Shown one piece after another: positions 3,476-9,087 of a stretch of DNA of 9,087 bases. This DNA comes from Acidobacteriota bacterium (GTDB lineage Bacteria > Acidobacteriota > Terriglobia > Acidiferrales > UBA7541), in contig PKWH01000271.1 of NCBI GenBank assembly GCA_003131985.1, positions 2,002 through 11,088 of the forward strand, written 5' to 3'. Below the pieces are notes generated by a model, which made no database searches, was not told the origin of the DNA, and saw nothing but the letters and a program-made list of their open reading frames with translations. Numbering within the stretch: position 1 is the stretch's first letter; the number at the start of each line of letters is the position of its first letter. The position numbers were made by a program, and so were the translations under genes.

Positions 3476-6400
3476 ATGGCCACGGCCACTCAACCCCAGA
3501 TATTTGTCGAAATTCACGAGCCGATTCGCGCGGAACTGTTCAGCATCGAGCGTCTGGAACAGCACGCGGAGAGTCTTGCCGCTGCTCAGACCGTCACTAC
3601 CGATTCAGACGATGGTCGCCCGCTCATCCCACGTGTGACCGAAAACGGCCGAGTGCTTCTGGAATACTACCTCGACACCGCGAAGGCTATTCAGGAGGAA
3701 CATGCGATCACGCCCGCAGCGGAGTGGTTAGTCGATAACTTTTACATTGTAGAGCAGCAGCTTCGCGAAATTCGCGACGACTTGCCCGTTGGATATTACA
3801 AAAAACTGCCCAAATTGGCTTCCGGCCATTTGCAAGGATATCCACGAGTGTTTGGTGTGGCCTGGGCATTCGTGGCCCACACGGATAGCCGCTTCGAACC
3901 GGAAGTGCTCCGCGGCTTCGTTACTGCTTACCAGCGCGTGCAGCCGTTAACCATCGGCGAACTTTGGGCCGTTGCCATCACGCTAAGAGTCGTGCTGGTC
4001 GAGAATCTGCGCAGGATCGCCGAGCGTCTCTTGCTCAGCCGGCGCGGTCGCGACGAGGCCGACTTGCTTGCCGATAGCCTTCTCGGCACCGGCGGGCAAG
4101 CTATGGTTTCCCCGGCCAGCGTACTCCGGGAATTCGAGAGAAAACCTCTCGAAAGGGCTTTTGCCGTTCAGCTCGTGCAACGTTTGCGCGACTTGGACCC
4201 GAAAGTTGGCCCTGTTCTCGTATGGCTGGACGAGCGCTTGGCTGCCCAGGGTACCACGGCGGATGAAATCGTCCGGGCGGAGCACCAGCAGCAAGCGGCC
4301 ATGACTGTCACCGTGCGCAACATCATCACCAGCATGCGCCTGATGTCGGAGTTCGACTGGCAGGTGTTCTTCGAAAGCGTCAGCCTGGTGGATAAGGTTT
4401 TGTGCGACGGAAGTAATTTTGCGGACATGGATTTTGCCACGCGCGATTACTATCGCCACGCGGTCGAGGATCTCTCCCGAGGATCCGAGCACACTGAAAT
4501 CGAGATCGCCCAACGCGCCGTGCATCGTGCGAAAAAGGCGCGAGCGGAGCGAACCGATGGTCAGCCGCCGGACGATCGGCGCTCCGACCCCGGCTATTAT
4601 CTGATATCGCATGGACGTTGGGCGTTTGAGCGCGAATTGGATTTCCATGTCCCCTGGAGACGATGGATACTCCGCCTGTACGTTCGCGCTGCGGTTCCAG
4701 GTTTCTTGGGAACGATCGCAGTACTAACAGCCGTCATACTCGCGTTCCCTCTGTTCCGCGCCAGAGAAATGGGATTGCACACCGGCTATCTAGCATTGCT
4801 AGGGCTACTTGCGGCAATCCCGGCATCGGATTTGGCCCTCGCCCTGATCAATCGCGCCGTCACCGATCTGCTCGGACCGCGCACGCTAGCCCGGTTCGAG
4901 TTGAAGGAGGGAGTGCCCACGGAGTTGCGCACCTTCGTCGCAGTTCCGACCTTGCTCGTTTCTGAGGACGGAATCAAAGAACAGGCTGAGCGCTTGGAAG
5001 TCCACTACTTGGCAAACCCCGATGGCGACTTGCGTTTTGCATTGCTCTCCGACTGGGTCGACGCCACTGCTGAAAGTTTACCGAACGATGAAGACCTATT
5101 GGCTACCGCTGTCGATAGCATCGCAAACTTAAACGCACGCCACGGTCCGCCTCCCGGCGGCGGCGATCGCTTCTTCCTGTTCCATCGTAAGCGCGTGTGG
5201 AATGAACGCGAGCAAAAATGGATGGGATGGGAGCGCAAGCGCGGAAAACTGCACGAGTTCAATCAACTTCTTCGCGGTTCTGCCACCACCACCTTCCTTT
5301 CTATCGAAGGCCGCCCGCCACAATCGGTTCCAGGAGTGCGTTACGTTATTACCCTGGATGCGGACACACGACTGCCTCGCGGCACCGCCGCCCGGCTTGT
5401 AGGGACTATGGCCCATCCCTTGAATCGACCGAGATTCTCTGCTGACTTGGGTCGTGTGGTGGACGGCTACTCAATCCTGCAGCCCAGAATTACGCCTTCC
5501 TTGCCGACCGAGCGGGACAGATCGCTTTTCCAAGAAATCTTTTCCGGCCCAAGCGGAATTGATCCGTACGCCTCTGCTGTCTCTGATGTTTACCAGGATC
5601 TATTCCGCGAAGGCTCCTACACCGGCAAGGGAATTTACGACATTGACGCATATGAGACTGCTCTGGCCGGCAAAGTGAAGGAAAACACCCTGCTGAGCCA
5701 CGATCTGCTCGAGGGTATCTTCGCTCGCGCTGCGCTGGCGACAGACATTGAGCTGTTCGACGATTTTCCTTCGCACTATGAGGCCGCTGCCGCACGCCAG
5801 CACCGTTGGGCGCGCGGAGACTGGCAACTTCTTCCCTGGATCTTCGGACGCGGCGGCTTATCAAAAGAGGAACGGAAGAAGATAAAAATCCCGGCAATCA
5901 GCCGCTGGAAGATGCTCGACAATCTGCGCCGAACCCTTTCGGCGCCCTGCATGTTTCTCACCTTGGTTGTCGGGTGGCTGGTACCGGCAATTTCTCCCTG
6001 GCTGTGGACCAGGTTTATTCTCGCCACAGTTGCCATTCCTTCACTGATCCCTTTTCTGGTGGGTTTGAACCCCCATCTCGGCGGAATCTCCAAGCGCAGC
6101 CACATTCGCGGCCTCCTTTCGGATCTTACCCTCGGTCTGTATCAGATTGGTTTGACCATTACTCTTTTGGCATACCAAGCGTGGCTGATGTCCGATGCGA
6201 TTTTGCGCACACTCGTCAGGATCTTTATTTCGGGAAAAAATCTGCTGCAGTGGGTCACCGCGGCCCAGGCAAACTCTGCAGTCGACTTGAATATTTTCGG
6301 TATGTACAAACGCATGAGCGCCAGCGTCTTGTTCGCTCTTGCGGTCCTGCTCGCGGTGCTGCTTGGTAGGCCCCATTCGTTATTTGCCGCAACCCCCTTT

Positions 6401-9087
6401 GTTGCGCTGTGGATTGCCGCCCCGGCCGTTGCGCGCTGGATCAGCCTTCCGCCACGCCTTCCGGACGTAGAGGCTTTCTCTCCGTCCGATACGGCCGCTC
6501 TCCGGCTCATGTCGCGCCGCACTTGGCGCTTCTTTGAGACTTTTGTTACTCCCGTGGACAACTTCCTTCCTCCAGATAATTTTCAGGAAGATCCTAAGCC
6601 CATCGTCGCCCACCGAACCTCGCCGACGAATATCGGGCTGTATTTGCTTTCTACCCTCGCGGCCCGCGATCTTGGCTGGATTGGAATTCAGGCAGCAACC
6701 GAACGCCTGGAAAACACCTTCCGCGCCATGAACAGATTGGAACAGTTTCGAGGCCATTTCTATAACTGGTATGACACGCGGGATTTTCATCCGTTGGACC
6801 CCAAGTACGTCTCTTCCGTCGATAGCGGGAATATTGCCGGACATTTTTTGGTGCTCGGCAACGGCTGCAGGGAGCTGATTCAAAAATCATCCATGGAAGC
6901 CTGCCGATTGGCCGGAGTGGAGGACGCGCTCTCGCTCTTACGCGAAGCTGTCGTTGGAACTGCAGATACCCGCCGCACACACAGCGTCACACGCAAACAG
7001 CTGGTCAACGCAATCGATGCTGTTGCCGCAATGTGTGATTCCGTGCCGGCGGATACTGCGGATTGGGCCGTGCGGTTCGTCGAATTAAGAGAGCGAGTCC
7101 AAACTGTTGCGGACATTGCGCAAACACTCGAGCAAGAGCTTGGAGATACTTCCAATTCAGAATTTCGATATTGGGCTGAAGCCGCTAGAATCTGCGTGGA
7201 ATCTCATATTCAAGATGCAAGAATCCTGCTGCCTTGGCTCCGTCTCGCTCCAACAGAAGTCGTGGCAATGGCTGAAAATCCTTCCGGTCCAGCCCCCGAA
7301 TGGCTCGCTATTGAACCTTTCTTCCGCAGTCTCCCGACTCTAGCCGATGCCCCGGAACGATGTGAAGCTGCCGTCCGGGAACTTGCCGTTCTTGGCGCAA
7401 GCTTAGCCCACGACCCCGTAGCCAACAAGGACGTGCTCGCGCGCGTGGCTGCGCTTACACAAGCGATGCAAGATTCCATCTCGGATGCTGGATCGCTGGT
7501 CCGGCGCCTTACTGGAATTGCGCAAACGGCGGGAAAATTATTCGACTCGATGGATTTCAGCTTCTTATTCGACCACTCGCGCAAGCTTTTTTCCATCGGA
7601 TACCGCGGCACCGACGGGTGCCTGGACCCAAGTTGCTATGATTTGCTCGCATCGGAAGCACGCCTCACAAGTTTCATTGCCATCGCTAAAGGAGACGTAC
7701 CGTCCTCGCACTGGTTTCGGCTCGGACGCGCCCTCACGCCCGTGGGACGCGGTTCCGCATTAATTTCCTGGTCAGGATCGATGTTCGAATATCTTATGCC
7801 TGACCTGGTGATGCGCTCGCCCTCCGATAGCCTGCTGTCCCAAACCTATGAACAGATAGTCCTAAGGCAAATTGAGTATGGAGCGGAGCGTGGCGTTCCT
7901 TGGGGGATTTCGGAGTCTGCTTACAACGCCAGGGATATAGATTTCACTTATCAGTATTCCAGCTTTGGCGTTCCGGGGCTCGGCCTTAAACGCGGACTGA
8001 GCGAAGATCTGGTGATCGCGCCTTACGCTACCGCGCTGGCCGCGATGATTCGCCCCTCCCTTGCTGTCAAAAATTTTGAGCGTCTCGTTCAGGCTGGCGG
8101 CAAGGGAACCTTTGGATTTTATGAGTCTCTCGACTACTCAGGCTCCCGATTGCCGGAAGGGAAGAATGTTGCCGTGATACGCGCTTATATGGCGCATCAC
8201 CAGGGTATGACGTTGTTATCCTCCGCGAACGTCGTGAATCATGGCGCGATGCAAACGCGCTTCCACGCCGAACCCATCGTGCGTGCTACCGAACTTCTTT
8301 TGCAGGAGCGCACTCCTCGCGATGTGCTGGTTGCGCGTCCCCGTGCCGAAGAAGTCTCCGCCGCGGCTAAAGTCCGCGAATTCACCCCTCCGGTGGTTCG
8401 CCGCTTCACAACTCCCCATGACGCAACTCCGCGGACTCAACTCCTTTCCAACGGCCGCTACGGCGTCATGCTGACGGCCGCAGGCTCGGGCTATAGCCGC
8501 TGGCGCGATATTGCTGTCACTCGATGGCGTGAGGACCTCACCCGGGATTGCTGGGGCAGCTATATTTTCCTGCGCGACGAACAAACTGGGACTGTCTGGT
8601 CCGCCGGCTATCAGCCCAGCGGCGTCGAACCAGATAGTTACGAAGCGGCCTTTTACGAAGATCATGCCGAAATTGTTCGCCGCGACCGCTCGCTTACCAC
8701 CTCCCTCGAAGTGGTTGTTTCGTCTGAAGACGACGCCGAAGTTCGTCGCGTCACCATCACGAATTTGGGTGTCCGTGCGCGGGATGTGCAGGTAACTTCC
8801 TATGCGGAACTCTCGCTTACTTCGCAGGCTGCCGATGTGGCGCAACCTGCTTTCTCCAACCTGTTCGTTGAAACTGAATTCGTGGCCGATCTAGGTGCGA
8901 TACTCGCCACCAGACGCAAGCGTTCGCCCGAAGATACTGCCGTTTGGGCGGCGCACGTTCTAGTTGTGGACGGTGCCACCGTGGGCGATTTGCAATTCGA
9001 GACCGATCGCGCGAAATTCGTGGGGCGCGCCCGTAACCTGCGCAACCCGGTATCAATCGTCGATGGCCGCCCGCTTTCGAATTCTGT
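3476..9087 (+). CDS. ndvB: Cyclic beta-1,2-glucan synthase, NdvB/Cgs/ChvB family (N-terminal 1870 residues; 3' end beyond window)
   Basis: An inner-membrane enzyme that polymerises glucose from UDP-glucose into beta-1,2-glucan and, in characterised homologues, cyclises it for the periplasm. The frame is open for 1870 codons with no stop; family members have about 2800 residues, so about a third is missing. Residues 80-400 are the NdvB N-terminal region (EWLVDNFYIVEEQLREIR, RVQPLTIGELWAVAITLR). Two membrane segments lie near 402-430 and 433-462. The GT84-type transferase spans about 480-820, with LFHRKRVW (568-575), DAD (628-630), ENTLLSHDLLEG (736-747) and RQHRW (774-778). Five more membrane segments lie at about 822-844, 846-864, 884-905, 947-963 and 968-986. 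A glycoamylase-like, GH144-related domain spans about 1048-1600 (SPTNIGLYLLS, SSVDSGNIAGH, WGISESAYN at 1476-1484, MAHHQGM at 1572-1578); in homologues this region is linked to cyclisation. From 1640 the GH94 phosphorylase-like region begins; its catalytic part is beyond the edge. The start ATG follows AAGGA at 4 nt. A likely -10 box and a perfect inverted repeat precede it. Linear rather than cyclic product cannot be excluded. Confidence 0.96.
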   Translation, partial: MATATQPQIFVEIHEPIRAELFSIERLEQHAESLAAAQTVTTDSDDGRPLIPRVTENGRVLLEYYLDTAKAIQEEHAITPAAEWLVDNFYIVEQQLREIRDDLPVGYYKKLPKLASGHLQGYPRVFGVAWAFVAHTDSRFEPEVLRGFVTAYQRVQPLTIGELWAVAITLRVVLVENLRRIAERLLLSRRGRDEADLLADSLLGTGGQAMVSPASVLREFERKPLERAFAVQLVQRLRDLDPKVGPVLVWLDERLAAQGTTADEIVRAEHQQQAAMTVTVRNIITSMRLMSEFDWQVFFESVSLVDKVLCDGSNFADMDFATRDYYRHAVEDLSRGSEHTEIEIAQRAVHRAKKARAERTDGQPPDDRRSDPGYYLISHGRWAFERELDFHVPWRRWILRLYVRAAVPGFLGTIAVLTAVILAFPLFRAREMGLHTGYLALLGLLAAIPASDLALALINRAVTDLLGPRTLARFELKEGVPTELRTFVAVPTLLVSEDGIKEQAERLEVHYLANPDGDLRFALLSDWVDATAESLPNDEDLLATAVDSIANLNARHGPPPGGGDRFFLFHRKRVWNEREQKWMGWERKRGKLHEFNQLLRGSATTTFLSIEGRPPQSVPGVRYVITLDADTRLPRGTAARLVGTMAHPLNRPRFSADLGRVVDGYSILQPRITPSLPTERDRSLFQEIFSGPSGIDPYASAVSDVYQDLFREGSYTGKGIYDIDAYETALAGKVKENTLLSHDLLEGIFARAALATDIELFDDFPSHYEAAAARQHRWARGDWQLLPWIFGRGGLSKEERKKIKIPAISRWKMLDNLRRTLSAPCMFLTLVVGWLVPAISPWLWTRFILATVAIPSLIPFLVGLNPHLGGISKRSHIRGLLSDLTLGLYQIGLTITLLAYQAWLMSDAILRTLVRIFISGKNLLQWVTAAQANSAVDLNIFGMYKRMSASVLFALAVLLAVLLGRPHSLFAATPFVALWIAAPAVARWISLPPRLPDVEAFSPSDTAALRLMSRRTWRFFETFVTPVDNFLPPDNFQEDPKPIVAHRTSPTNIGLYLLSTLAARDLGWIGIQAATERLENTFRAMNRLEQFRGHFYNWYDTRDFHPLDPKYVSSVDSGNIAGHFLVLGNGCRELIQKSSMEACRLAGVEDALSLLREAVVGTADTRRTHSVTRKQLVNAIDAVAAMCDSVPADTADWAVRFVELRERVQTVADIAQTLEQELGDTSNSEFRYWAEAARICVESHIQDARILLPWLRLAPTEVVAMAENPSGPAPEWLAIEPFFRSLPTLADAPERCEAAVRELAVLGASLAHDPVANKDVLARVAALTQAMQDSISDAGSLVRRLTGIAQTAGKLFDSMDFSFLFDHSRKLFSIGYRGTDGCLDPSCYDLLASEARLTSFIAIAKGDVPSSHWFRLGRALTPVGRGSALISWSGSMFEYLMPDLVMRSPSDSLLSQTYEQIVLRQIEYGAERGVPWGISESAYNARDIDFTYQYSSFGVPGLGLKRGLSEDLVIAPYATALAAMIRPSLAVKNFERLVQAGGKGTFGFYESLDYSGSRLPEGKNVAVIRAYMAHHQGMTLLSSANVVNHGAMQTRFHAEPIVRATELLLQERTPRDVLVARPRAEEVSAAAKVREFTPPVVRRFTTPHDATPRTQLLSNGRYGVMLTAAGSGYSRWRDIAVTRWREDLTRDCWGSYIFLRDEQTGTVWSAGYQPSGVEPDSYEAAFYEDHAEIVRRDRSLTTSLEVVVSSEDDAEVRRVTITNLGVRARDVQVTSYAELSLTSQAADVAQPAFSNLFVETEFVADLGAILATRRKRSPEDTAVWAAHVLVVDGATVGDLQFETDRAKFVGRARNLRNPVSIVDGRPLSNS

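Noticed and set aside
3423..3638. 71-codon plus-strand ORF overlapping the start of the glucan synthase gene
   Set aside because: Begins inside the -10 region and runs in another frame of the glucan synthase gene; Arg/Ser-rich shadow composition.
3983..4648. 221-codon minus-strand ORF
   Set aside because: Lies wholly inside the glucan synthase gene, antisense to conserved NdvB sequence; long antisense frames are common in GC-rich codon usage.
5806..6369. 187-codon plus-strand ORF in another frame of the glucan synthase gene
   Set aside because: Overlaps the RQHRW motif and conserved membrane segments of the real frame; no ribosome binding site or recognisable domain.
8216..8845. 209-codon minus-strand ORF
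   Set aside because: Antisense to the conserved glycoamylase/GH94 junction of the glucan synthase; composition looks like a shadow frame.

Overview
The window looks like a chromosomal segment of an Acidobacteriota bacterium (Terriglobia-like). I infer this from protein style: a regulator family with a 'GFWLVDGTY' core, a C-terminal tail resembling the exported DUF5818 type, and a very large NdvB/Cgs-type cyclic glucan synthase. No rRNA or other marker gene is present, so the placement is an inference. Base composition is moderately GC-rich. I see no tRNA, rRNA, CRISPR array, transposase or insertion-sequence ends.

Layout. Positions 1-84 hold the last 27 codons of an exported-type protein on the + strand. 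A 66-codon membrane protein gene (129-329, - strand) converges on it. A 323-bp gap (330-652) leads into a run of genes that are all on the + strand: an ECF-type sigma factor (653-1294), a small unrecognised ORF with a good ribosome binding site (1323-1586), a NarL/FixJ-type response regulator (1797-2453), a stand-alone receiver-like protein lacking the phospho-acceptor Asp and the conserved Lys (2748-3272), and the first 1870 codons of a giant cyclic beta-1,2-glucan synthase (3476 to the right edge). The last gene fills 62% of the window, is open without a stop for 5.6 kb, and is cut off by the window end.

Function. The glucan synthase is recognised securely: N-terminal NdvB region, two membrane segments, GT84-type glycosyltransferase with DAD and RQHRW motifs, five more membrane segments, a glycoamylase-like (GH144-related) domain, and the start of the GH94 phosphorylase region. 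It would make cyclic or long-chain beta-1,2-glucan from UDP-glucose at the inner membrane. The upstream genes are all regulatory, but the gaps between them (204-294 bp around the response regulator and receiver genes) argue for separate transcription units. No histidine kinase or recognisable anti-sigma factor is visible.

The 203-bp leader region of the glucan synthase gene carries three separate dyad symmetries, including a perfect 8-bp inverted repeat overlapping the likely -10 box. This is the most interesting non-coding signal here. I do not see a clear, wholly new biological system. The best leads are the degenerate receiver protein and the possible operators in front of the glucan synthase gene.
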